61,981 nucleotides of DNA. Origin: Chloroflexi bacterium SZAS-1. GTDB lineage: Bacteria; Chloroflexota; Chloroflexia; Chloroflexales; Roseiflexaceae. Below the pieces are notes generated by a model. The model had not been told where the DNA came from. It saw nothing but the letters and a program-made list of their open reading frames with translations, and did not search any database. A program made the position numbers and the translations under genes. The stretch is from positions 1 to 61,981 of the forward strand of contig JAFEAS010000039.1 in NCBI GenBank assembly GCA_018266315.1, given 5' to 3'. Positions 55,471-61,981 of this stretch are shown piece by piece; within the stretch, counting starts at the first letter, position 1; every line of letters starts with the position of its first letter.

Positions 55471-56373
55471 ATGGAACAATCTGTAGCGCGGGTGCGCATG
55501 CCCGCCGAAACCGCCGGGCTATGGTATGGCCTGCTGGGTGTGCTAAGCTTCAGCCTGACGCTGCCCGCAACCCGCGTGGCGGTGGCCGCGCTCGACCCGA
55601 CGATTGTAGGGCTGGGGCGCGCACTGCTGGCCGCTGCCGTAGGCAGCCTGCTGCTGGTGCTCACCAGCCAGCGCCGCCCGACGCGTGCCGAGCTACGCGG
55701 TCTGGTGGTGGTAGCCGCCGGGGTGGTGTTTGGCTTCCCGCTGCTTTCGGCCTGGGCACTGCGGCAGGTGCCCGCCGCGCATGGGGCGATCATCATCGGG
55801 CTGCTGCCGCTGGCTACGGCGCTGGTAGCAACCGTGCGCGGCGGCGAGCGTCCTTCGGCGCTGTTCTGGCTGGCGGGTATCGTTGGCAGCGGCGCAGTGA
55901 TTGGGTTTGCAGCCAGCGGCGGCGCGGGCGGCTTTCAGGCCGCCGACATTGCGCTGCTCGGGGCGGTGGCGGCGGGCGCGGTGGGCTATGCCGAGGGCGG
56001 GCGATTAGCGCGCACACTGGGCGGCTGGCAGGTGATTTGCTGGGCGCTGCTACTGGCTGCGCCGCTGGCGTGCGTGCCGGTGAGTGTTGCAGTGTGGCAG
56101 CACGGCGTGAGTGCGCCGCTGAATGCCTGGCTGTGTTTCCTGTATGTGGCGCTGGTAAGCCAGCTGCTCGGGTTCTTTGCGTGGTACCATGGCCTGGCGC
56201 TGGGCGGCGTGGCACGCGTAAGCCAACTGCAGCTGCTGCAGCCGTTTTTCACGCTGGTGGCCTCGGCGCTGCTGCTGCACGAGCAGATTACGCCCGCGAC
56301 GGTGCTGGTTGCGCTGGTGGTGATGGCCGCCGTGGCCGTGGGCCGCCGCGCGCCGGTGCGCCGAGCGGGGTGA
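55471..56373 (+). CDS. EamA/DMT-family transporter
   Basis: 300 aa, ten membrane helices in two EamA repeats (one starting YGLLGVLSFSLTLPATRVAV, the other LLGAVAAGAVGYAEGG). Drug/metabolite exporters; substrate unknown. The C-terminal LQLLQPFFTLVASALLLHEQ is the normal EamA end. Highly GC-rich. The class V aminotransferase lies 111 nt downstream. Confidence 0.9.
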   Translation: MEQSVARVRMPAETAGLWYGLLGVLSFSLTLPATRVAVAALDPTIVGLGRALLAAAVGSLLLVLTSQRRPTRAELRGLVVVAAGVVFGFPLLSAWALRQVPAAHGAIIIGLLPLATALVATVRGGERPSALFWLAGIVGSGAVIGFAASGGAGGFQAADIALLGAVAAGAVGYAEGGRLARTLGGWQVICWALLLAAPLACVPVSVAVWQHGVSAPLNAWLCFLYVALVSQLLGFFAWYHGLALGGVARVSQLQLLQPFFTLVASALLLHEQITPATVLVALVVMAAVAVGRRAPVRRAG

Positions 56374-56484
56374 GTACTGAGATGAACTGCAGCGACACGG
56401 AGGCGCTGAGTTGGAACATTCTTGCTGCCGCCGCGCCACCTGGTAGTACAATAGTTGCCCTGAATGCTGCCCAATGGAGGAACT

Positions 56485-57657
56485 ATGGTATCGCTTTCGC
56501 TCCCCCGCTACGCCGACGAATTTCTGCTGCGCCCCGAGATTACCTTTCTGAACCATGGCAGCTTTGGGGCCTGCCCACGCCCGGTATTTGAATCCTACCA
56601 AGAATGGCAGCGCCGCCTGGAAGCGCAGCCGGTAGAATTCCTGGGCCGCCGTATTAGCACGCTGTTGGCCGAGGCGCGCACACGCCTGGCTGCCTACCTG
56701 GGCACGGCGGCAGGCAACCTGGTGTATGTGCCCAATGCCACCTATGGCGTGAACATTGTGGCGCGTTCGCTCGATTTGCAGCCTGGCGACGAGGTGCTGG
56801 CGAGCGACCATGAGTATGGCGCAGCCGACCGGGCCTGGCGCTTTGTGTGCAACAAGCGCGGCGTGCGCTATATCAACCAGCCAATTGGGCTGCCGCTCGA
56901 AAGCGCTGAGCAGTTTGTCGAGCAGCTCTGGGCGGGCGTCACCCCGCGCACCAAAGTCATTTTCCTCAGCCATATTACGTCGCCCACCGCGCTGATCTTC
57001 CCGCTTGAAGCGGTGTGCCGCCGCGCCCGGGCTGAGGGCATCATGACGGTGATTGACGGCGCGCATGCGCCCGGCCAGATCGACCTGGCGCTCGATGCGC
57101 TGGGCGCGGATTTTTATACCGGCAACTGCCATAAGTGGATGTGCGCGCCGAAGAGCGCAGGCTTCCTATATGCCCGCCCTGAGCGCCAGGCCCTGCTCGA
57201 GCCGCTGGTCGTCAGCTGGGGCTGGGAAAGCCAGAATCCCGGCGAGTCGCCATTTATCGATTATTTCGAGTGGCGCGGCACCCACGATCCAGCCGCCTAC
57301 CTGGGCGTTCCCGCCGCCATCGACTTTATGGCTGAGCGCGATTGGCCCAGTGTGCGCGCCGCCTGCCACGCCCTGGCCCGCGATGCGCGCGACCGCGTGG
57401 TAGAGCGCTACGGCCAGGCATTGCCCGCTACCGAGGCATGGTGGAGCCAGATGACGCTGCTGCCGCTGCCGCCCTGCGATGTGGCCGCGCTGAAGGCCCG
57501 CCTGTGGGACGAATATGCGATCGAGATTCCGAATGTCGAATGGGGCGGGCGGCAGTACCTGCGCATTTCGGTGCAGTGCTACAACGGCCCGCGTGATGTT
57601 GAGCGATTGCTTGATGCGCTGGATACGATGCTGCCGCCTGTGCGCTCATCTTCTTAA
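56485..57657 (+). CDS. Class V aminotransferase, isopenicillin-N-epimerase-like
   Basis: 390 aa PLP enzyme. NHGSFGACPRPVFE at the N-terminus (NHG-SFG type), the pocket Asp and His in VIDGAHAPGQIDL (near residue 190), and the PLP Lys in TGNCHKWMCAPK near residue 218. The family includes isopenicillin N epimerase and cysteine desulfurase-like proteins; the actual substrate is open. GGAGG fixes ATG at 56485. Confidence 0.9.
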   Translation: MVSLSLPRYADEFLLRPEITFLNHGSFGACPRPVFESYQEWQRRLEAQPVEFLGRRISTLLAEARTRLAAYLGTAAGNLVYVPNATYGVNIVARSLDLQPGDEVLASDHEYGAADRAWRFVCNKRGVRYINQPIGLPLESAEQFVEQLWAGVTPRTKVIFLSHITSPTALIFPLEAVCRRARAEGIMTVIDGAHAPGQIDLALDALGADFYTGNCHKWMCAPKSAGFLYARPERQALLEPLVVSWGWESQNPGESPFIDYFEWRGTHDPAAYLGVPAAIDFMAERDWPSVRAACHALARDARDRVVERYGQALPATEAWWSQMTLLPLPPCDVAALKARLWDEYAIEIPNVEWGGRQYLRISVQCYNGPRDVERLLDALDTMLPPVRSSS

Positions 57658-57720
57658 CCACAGAGACACCGAGGCACGGCAGCAGGGAGTATATGTTCGG
57701 GGCAGCCTCTTGGTGAAGCA

Positions 57721-58170
57721 ATGACAGATTGGCCTGACAAAAAGATTTACTCCACGGCGCTCTGGTATATCAGGAAGCACGCGATAGATCCATCGACTTG
57801 GCGCTGGACCCAACTCGGGGAGCCTCATGCGCAAGTTCTCTATTTAGTGGACTTGCATGCCAGTGAATTACCCGTTATCAGCTTCTTCTACTCAGAGGCG
57901 CGTTGGTATCTATTCACGAGCCGAAGAATATTGGGAAGTTTCTTAGGCAAAGCAGTCGAGGTTGCTGCGCTGGATGTTGTTACAAAGCGCTTCGGTAATT
58001 TCAAAGGCTATGGCGGACGGGAAACGGAGATCATGACCTTCTATCTCTCTGACGACTCAGATGTGAGTCTCGAATACGAAACTGCTAAGGCGTCAATGGC
58101 ACCAATCTACTATATGCGGTACTGGCAGCACAAATACCCGATTCTGGACAAGCTTAAAGCTGAGCCATAG
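57721..58170 (+). CDS. Uncharacterised protein, possibly PH-like, with atypical composition
   Basis: 149 aa. No recognised family. The middle has alternating strands (VLYLVDLHASELPVISFFYSEARWYLFTSRRILG, then DVVTKRFGNFKG) that look like a bacterial PH-type barrel, and it ends in a charged helix. Codons are clearly less GC-biased than in its neighbours, and the region before it (57658-57720) carries ACCACAGAGACACCGAGGC, similar to dispersed sequences often seen in intergenic regions. This points to a recently gained gene. There is no strong ribosome site. Confidence 0.65.
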   Translation: MTDWPDKKIYSTALWYIRKHAIDPSTWRWTQLGEPHAQVLYLVDLHASELPVISFFYSEARWYLFTSRRILGSFLGKAVEVAALDVVTKRFGNFKGYGGRETEIMTFYLSDDSDVSLEYETAKASMAPIYYMRYWQHKYPILDKLKAEP

Positions 58171-58206
58171 CAAGTATTCGTTCAGAACGTGCAAAATTAG
58201 CTTTGA

Positions 58207-58367
58207 AATGCGGTTTCTTACTTGGAAACACACGGCGAGCTAGCGCGCGCCGCCGAGCTCATGCAGGTGTGTGTGGATTCGAGCGCGAAATTGGTCATCC
58301 CGATGCTGAGAAACGCGCTACCCGGCTGGAACAGATGCGTGCGCAGATCGCGGGCGGCGCGGCATAG
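58207..58367 (+). pseudogene. Remnant of a TPR-protein C-terminus
   Basis: Translation from about 58207 gives NAVSYLETHGELARAAELMQ-type sequence, and after a +1 shift near 58280 the frame continues as EREIGHPDAEKRATRLEQ and RAQIAGGAA, then stop at 58367. This is a typical end of large tetratricopeptide or NB-ARC-type proteins. The remaining 5' part is absent. The rest of the 58171-58493 gap shows nothing else. Confidence 0.6.
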
Positions 58368-58493
58368 CGCTTCCCCATTACGTTGCGCTCCGTACCGCAA
58401 TGGATACGCCCTACGCGCTACGCACGATAGCAATGTCAATATAATCAGGAACCCATAACGGTAAAACACGAGAAACGGCGTGCCAGCCGCCCA

Positions 58494-59945
58494 CTACTGT
58501 GGCGCGGCGCTGCGCTCCCACTCGGCGATGTGCAGCTGCCCCAGCGCCCGCCACGATGGTGCCAGCGGAATCATCCCCAGCTCGCGCACAACCTGGCGCG
58601 CCGTCAGTCCAACGATCGCCGTGTAGGTTGGGTAGGCCAGCTCTAGCTCGGCGAGCCGCTCAACCCGCATCCCCGCCGCCATCGCCGCCGCAACAATCTG
58701 CACCACCTCCACGGCCTGCTCGCCAACCACATGTGCGCCGAGAATCTGGTGCGATTGGCGCGAGACAATCAGCTTGCAAACGCCCTGCGGCCGGTCGTCA
58801 ATCACCGCGCGATCCATATCGGTGTAGGGCACCACGGCCACCACACAGTCGTTGGCAAGCGCAGCCTGGCGCTCGGTCATACCCACACTGGCATACTCGG
58901 GGTCAGTGAAGCCACCATGCGGCACAATCTGGTGTGCGGTGTTACGGCCTAGCCCAAGCACCGCATTTTCGGCAGCAACCCGGCCCTGCATACTGCCACT
59001 CTGCACCAGCATCATCACGCCGGTAATATCGCCAGCGGCGAAAATATGCGGCGCGCTGGTTTGCAGCGTTCCATCAACCACAATATATCGGGTATCGTGC
59101 AACACGCCCGCCGCTGCCAGGTTCAGCTGATCGATATTACCGACCCAGCCAACCGCCAGCAGCACTGCGTCGGCCTGAATCGATTGTGGGGCGTTGCGAT
59201 GGGTATAATGGAGCTGTAAGCCGTTCTCGTGGCGATCAATCCGATCGATGCCGCCAATACCGGTGATAACTTCGATGCCACGCTGCGCAAACGCCTGCGC
59301 CACACCGTTTGAAACCACGTCATCCTCGGCGCTCAACAGGCGCTCGGCCGTATCAAGCAGCCAGGTGCGTGTGCCGAACGCCGCAAATATCGACGCCATT
59401 TGGCAGCCAGTTGCCGCGCCACCAACCACCACCAGTGAGCGCGGAAGCTCGGTTAATGCCCACACATCGTGATGGCTAAGCGCGTACTCGATGCCGGGGA
59501 ATTGCGGCTTGCGCGCCCGCCCGCCCGCGCAAATAATGAATTTCTCGGCCTGCAGCGTGGTTCCGTCCGCCAACTCTATCGTATGCGGGTCGATAAAGCG
59601 CGTATCGCCAGCCTGCGTGAAAATCGTTGTACCAGTGCGCTCCAAATGCTCCAGGATCTGCTTCTTGGTGTTGACTTGCTCTATCACCTGCCGGGCGCGT
59701 CCCAGCAGTCGCGCGAAATCCACCGTTGCATTTCCCGATTCAATCCCATAGTCGCTGAACTGCTCAGACTCGCGCACGAGCCGCGCGGCCTTCGCCAGCA
59801 CACGTGTTGGGACGGTGCCGTCGTTGGTGCAGATGCCGCCCAGGTGGCCGCGCTCGACAAGCGCTACGCTTGCGCCGAGCTCGCGCGCGCGCAGCGCCGC
59901 CGTAACCCCCGCTGGCCCACCGCCGATGACGATCAGATCATACAT
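58494..59945 (-). CDS. sthA: SthA-like NAD(P) transhydrogenase / pyridine nucleotide-disulfide oxidoreductase family flavoprotein
   Basis: 483 aa. FAD site GGGPAGVTAALRA near residue 9, NAD site VVGGAATGCQMA near 176, second FAD site HIFAAGDITG near 305. The redox motif of classic members (Cx4C) reads CTNDGTVPTR, i.e. the second Cys is Thr, and the late HPT motif is YPTYTAIVG. Both changes are also known in soluble transhydrogenase SthA, which passes hydride between NADH and NADP without a disulfide. The start is ATG at 59945 with GGAGGGG upstream. A palindromic operator and promoter lie upstream, and a winged-helix regulator is divergent. Confidence 0.82.
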   Translation of the reverse strand: MYDLIVIGGGPAGVTAALRARELGASVALVERGHLGGICTNDGTVPTRVLAKAARLVRESEQFSDYGIESGNATVDFARLLGRARQVIEQVNTKKQILEHLERTGTTIFTQAGDTRFIDPHTIELADGTTLQAEKFIICAGGRARKPQFPGIEYALSHHDVWALTELPRSLVVVGGAATGCQMASIFAAFGTRTWLLDTAERLLSAEDDVVSNGVAQAFAQRGIEVITGIGGIDRIDRHENGLQLHYTHRNAPQSIQADAVLLAVGWVGNIDQLNLAAAGVLHDTRYIVVDGTLQTSAPHIFAAGDITGVMMLVQSGSMQGRVAAENAVLGLGRNTAHQIVPHGGFTDPEYASVGMTERQAALANDCVVAVVPYTDMDRAVIDDRPQGVCKLIVSRQSHQILGAHVVGEQAVEVVQIVAAAMAAGMRVERLAELELAYPTYTAIVGLTARQVVRELGMIPLAPSWRALGQLHIAEWERSAAPQ

Positions 59946-60296
59946 AGTGGCCCCTCCCATCACCAAATTACGAAAATAAATACACGAAAATAATGTCGTG
60001 TATATACTAATAACATTTACTCGTGAAAAAAATCGCAAAAAAGCGAGTTTGGGGCCTGATCACATGGCGAGGGAATACCCCACCAAAGTGGGGGGCACAT
60101 AATTCATGATAAAATAGAACCTCGATGCCTTACCAGAGGCGCGCAGAGCGATTGGCGGTTGGCTCTCATCTATTTTCTAACTGCCCCATAGCGCCGATTG
60201 CTGTGCCCGCTTCGAAGCGGCGGAGCGGCGATATACGCTGCGGCGCGCTGGTATAGTGGCAGACCATTGGCCGACCCACCAGATAGACAGGCTCGT
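59946..60296. other. Divergent intergenic region between SthA-like and winged-helix genes
   Basis: AT-rich half next to the flavoprotein gene contains its candidate promoter, an operator-like palindrome and two copies of ACGAAAATAA (59970-59979, 59984-59993). The other half has a small CCCCAC/GTGGGG hairpin (60078-60093) and nothing else recognised. Confidence 0.5.
59980..60003. promoter_or_regulatory. Palindromic operator candidate of the SthA-like gene
   Basis: Perfect 8-bp arms ATACACGA (59980-59987) and TCGTGTAT (59996-60003) with an 8-nt centre. On the minus strand it overlaps the candidate -10 (TATATA) preceded 16 nt earlier by TTTCAC. The position fits repression. The divergent winged-helix gene is an obvious candidate regulator. 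Confidence 0.55.
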
Positions 60297-60584
60297 ATGA
60301 GTCATACTCCTTGGACTTTTCTGACGAACCACGCTCAGGTGCTGCTGTGCGTTGCGCGAAACCCGCGCCTGACCGCGCGCGAAATTGCCGCCGCCGTTGG
60401 CATCACCGAGCGGGCGGTGCAACGCATTCTGGTGGATTTGGAGCAGACCGGTTACATCAGCCACGCACGCGACGGACGCCGCAACACCTACCAGATTCAT
60501 TCCGACCGGCCAATGCGCCACCCGGCCCAGCAGGGGCATGCCATCCGCGACCTGCTCGATCTTCTGGGGCAGCCCGATCCGTAG
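60297..60584 (+). CDS. Winged-helix (ArsR/MarR-like) transcriptional regulator
   Basis: 95 aa. The winged helix-turn-helix is clear: TNHAQVLLCVARNPRLTAREIAAAVGITERAVQRILVDLEQTGY then the wing ISHARDGRRNTYQIH. A short C-terminal tail follows. No metal or ligand residues are obvious. The start is ATG at 60297, chosen because earlier sequence looks non-coding; the ribosome site is weak. It is divergent from the SthA-like flavoprotein and may control it. Confidence 0.83.
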   Translation: MSHTPWTFLTNHAQVLLCVARNPRLTAREIAAAVGITERAVQRILVDLEQTGYISHARDGRRNTYQIHSDRPMRHPAQQGHAIRDLLDLLGQPDP

Positions 60585-60874
60585 GCGCGGCGCGGCATAG
60601 TTGTTGAGGGGCAGGAAACACTGGCAGATGTTGGCTTTGGCGGCATCCAGCTCACAAATGCTGGCGCGCCTGAGAACTATCGCCGTTGCAGCTTGAGATT
60701 GCGTACCAAGGTGAGTGGCGCGAAGCCTGGGGCGTAGACCCGATCTAGGATTGGATCTACCCTATGGCACCCGGCACCTACAGCCAGGTTGATAAGAAGC
60801 ACAAGCTCGTGCTTGCCGATACCATTGCTGTGACGCCCGGAAAGCTGGTTTCGGTTCGTATCAAGGCGCCATAG
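60585..60874 (+). pseudogene. Decayed coding remnant with frameshift and internal stop
   Basis: Protein-like sequence such as GFGGIQLTNAGAPENYRR is followed, after a frameshift near 60686, by LEIAYQGEWREAWGVDP, a TAG at 60746-60748, and then DWIYPMAPGTYSQVDKKHK to VRIKAP and a stop at 60874. No family recognised. Codon bias in the pieces is gene-like. The rest of the region up to upp is only promoter. Confidence 0.5.
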
Positions 60875-61006
60875 CGTTATGCGCCCGCAGCGTGCAATGG
60901 TCTATCCTTTTCGTCCGCGCCCTGGCATGCGCTCCTGGCAGCAAGCTTCGAGGTGAGGCAGAATGCGCCGCCCGCGATTGTGCGCTGCACCAGCAGGCAG
61001 ATCGGC

Positions 61007-61012
61007 TATAAT
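61007..61012 (+). promoter_or_regulatory. -10 element of upp
   Basis: TATAAT, 35 nt upstream of the start of upp. No good -35 at 16-18 nt was seen. Confidence 0.5.
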
Positions 61013-61047
61013 AGCCCACCAGTACCGATGCACATGGAGGGCGGGCA

Positions 61048-61674
61048 ATGTCACAAGTTCAAATTTCGCGCCATCCGCTGGTTCAACATAAGCTCACGCT
61101 ACTGCGCCGCACCGTCACCGAGCCGAAAAAATTCCGCGAGCTGGTGCGCGAGCTGACGCAATTTCTGCTGTACGAAGCTACCCTCGATCTGCCGCTGAAG
61201 GATCGGCCGATCGAAACCCCGCTGGCCCCGATCGTCGGTAAGCAGATCGGGGTGCAGATCGGCCTGGTGCCGATTCTACGCGCCGGGCTGGGCATGGTCG
61301 ATCCAATCATCGACCTGATTCCCACCGCGCATGTCTGGCATCTCGGGCTGTACCGCGACCACGCCACGCTTGAGCCGGTGACCTACTACAACAAGCTGCC
61401 ACCCGAGGCCGAAGTCGATCTCTGCCTCGTGCTTGACCCGATGCTCGCCACCGGCGGCTCGGCGATCGCCGCCGTTGATATTCTTAAGCGCTGGGGCGCA
61501 CAGCAGATCAAATTCCTGGGCTTAATCGCCGCGCCCGAGGGTGTGAAGGCGCTCACCGAAGCCCACCCCGATATTCCCATCCACCTGGCCGCGCTCGACG
61601 ATCACCTGAACGATAAAGCCTATATCGTGCCCGGGCTGGGCGATGCGGGCGACCGGCAATTTGGCACTGGGTAG
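61048..61674 (+). CDS. upp: Uracil phosphoribosyltransferase
   Basis: 208 aa, normal length. Catalyses uracil + PRPP to UMP. PRPP loop [15 protein letters not shown] near residue 131, [11 protein letters not shown] near residue 73, and the uracil-binding C-terminal segment [15 protein letters not shown]. The start is ATG at 61048 with GGAGGG upstream. A hairpin of the dispersed intergenic family follows the stop codon. Confidence 0.96.
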   Translation: MSQVQISRHPLVQHKLTLLRRTVTEPKKFRELVRELTQFLLYEATLDLPLKDRPIETPLAPIVGKQIGVQIGLVPILRAGLGMVDPIIDLIPTAHVWHLGLYRDHATLEPVTYYNKLPPEAEVDLCLVLDPMLATGGSAIAAVDILKRWGAQQIKFLGLIAAPEGVKALTEAHPDIPIHLAALDDHLNDKAYIVPGLGDAGDRQFGTG

Positions 61675-61726
61675 GGAGCGGATGATGCATTCATCCGAGG
61701 CGAAGCAGGGGTTGGTATTCGGTGCA

Positions 61727-61792
61727 TTGCCTGTTGTATGGTATATGGTAGAGGTTCGGGGACGGCGCAGCCGCTCCCGAACTTCTTAATTA
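61727..61792 (+). terminator. Terminator hairpin of upp, member of the dispersed repeat family
   Basis: GTTCGGGGACGGC (61754-61766) pairs with GCCGCTCCCGAAC (61770-61782), with an internal 2-nt mismatch, then TTCTTAATTATT. Loop and core GGCGCAGCC are identical to the hairpin at 10050-10078, so both belong to one family. Confidence 0.7.
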
Positions 61793-61981
61793 TTCGGGAG
61801 TGACATATGCCGCAGTGATGCCGCCATCGACCGTGAAGGTTGCGCCCGTCACATACGAGGAATCGTCTGATGCGAGGAATAGCGCGGCGCTGGCGATCTC
61901 ACGTGCTTCGCCAAAGCGGCCAATCGGGATGTGCACCAGTCGCCGCTGCTTCTTCGCCTCCGTATTAAGGAACTTCATCAG
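61790..61981 (-). CDS. Short-chain dehydrogenase/reductase (partial, C-terminal end)
   Basis: Only the last about 63 residues are in the window; the gene continues past the right edge. The sequence [35 protein letters not shown] is the typical C-terminal end of classical SDR proteins (3-oxoacyl-ACP reductase/glucose dehydrogenase type). Substrate cannot be told without the catalytic Ser-Tyr-Lys part. Confidence 0.88.
   Translation of the reverse strand: MMKFLNTEAKKQRRLVHIPIGRFGEAREIASAALFLASDDSSYVTGATFTVDGGITAAYVTPE

Noticed and set aside
55521-56591. Long plus-strand reading frame (356 aa) over the EamA gene
   Set aside because: It is a frame-shifted shadow of a GC-rich gene: Gly/Arg/Ala-rich, no domain, while the EamA frame shows ten membrane helices.
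56050-57132. 360-aa minus-strand frame over the EamA and aminotransferase genes
   Set aside because: Opposite to two clear genes; His/Arg/Gln-rich shadow without family features.
58494-59945. Mercuric reductase or dihydrolipoamide dehydrogenase
   Set aside because: The second redox Cys and the catalytic His are missing; the motif set matches soluble transhydrogenase better.

Overview
The window reads as an ordinary chromosomal segment of a Chloroflexota bacterium (class Chloroflexia or a near relative). This is inferred from gene content and style, not from a marker gene. The pointers are a lipid II amidation ligase (MurT), many Ala/Thr/Pro-rich lipoproteins and surface proteins with Ig and SH3 domains, NrtR-type NAD control, an M-box Mg2+ riboswitch, and a moderately high GC content. 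No rRNA, tRNA, CRISPR array, prophage or intact insertion sequence was found.

Layout. 1-4.4 kb: an ABC ATPase (cut by the window edge), a PlsC-like acyltransferase, MurT and a vWA lipoprotein. 4.4-7.5 kb (minus): a compact NAD locus (nrtR, an NMN adenylyltransferase, pncA), followed on the same strand by a zinc-ribbon protein and a macro-domain protein. Three matching NrtR operators sit on two clear sigma-70 promoters. 7.8-12.4 kb: membrane and surface proteins and a WecA/TagO-like sugar-phosphate transferase. 12.5-16.3 kb (minus): a circularly permuted ATP-grasp / alpha-E / small protein / transglutaminase operon behind a strong promoter. 16.3-19.2 kb: a two-component pair. 19.4-31 kb: housekeeping enzymes, a Na/Pi-type transporter with a universal stress protein, and a lone receiver protein. 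31-32.2 kb: a cyanophycin-synthetase-like protein that has lost its ATP-grasp core and its P-loop. 32.5-35.6 kb: a secreted repeat protein, a Dus enzyme and a DapB-like dehydrogenase. 35.7-38.8 kb (minus): an M-box riboswitch controlling a soluble PRC/MgtE_N/CBS protein and a variant NRAMP transporter, read together as a magnesium uptake operon. 39-42.6 kb (minus): an HD hydrolase, then an ECF sigma / anti-sigma pair with a cytochrome c and a YtkA-like protein. 43-50.4 kb: envelope proteins, an inositol-phosphatase-like enzyme, a radical SAM enzyme and a penicillin acylase family enzyme. 50.5-54.5 kb: two overlapping sensor kinases. 55-62 kb: a PspC protein, an EamA transporter, a class V aminotransferase, a small accessory patch with gene remnants, an SthA-like flavoprotein facing a winged-helix regulator, upp and the end of an SDR gene.

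The best leads are the M-box plus variant NRAMP operon; the apparently ATP-dead CphA/Mur-ligase relative; the NrtR regulon with macro-domain and zinc-ribbon neighbours; the 105-aa companion in the ATP-grasp/alpha-E/transglutaminase operon; and two copies of a MITE-like element of about 125 bp whose internal hairpin differs by paired substitutions.
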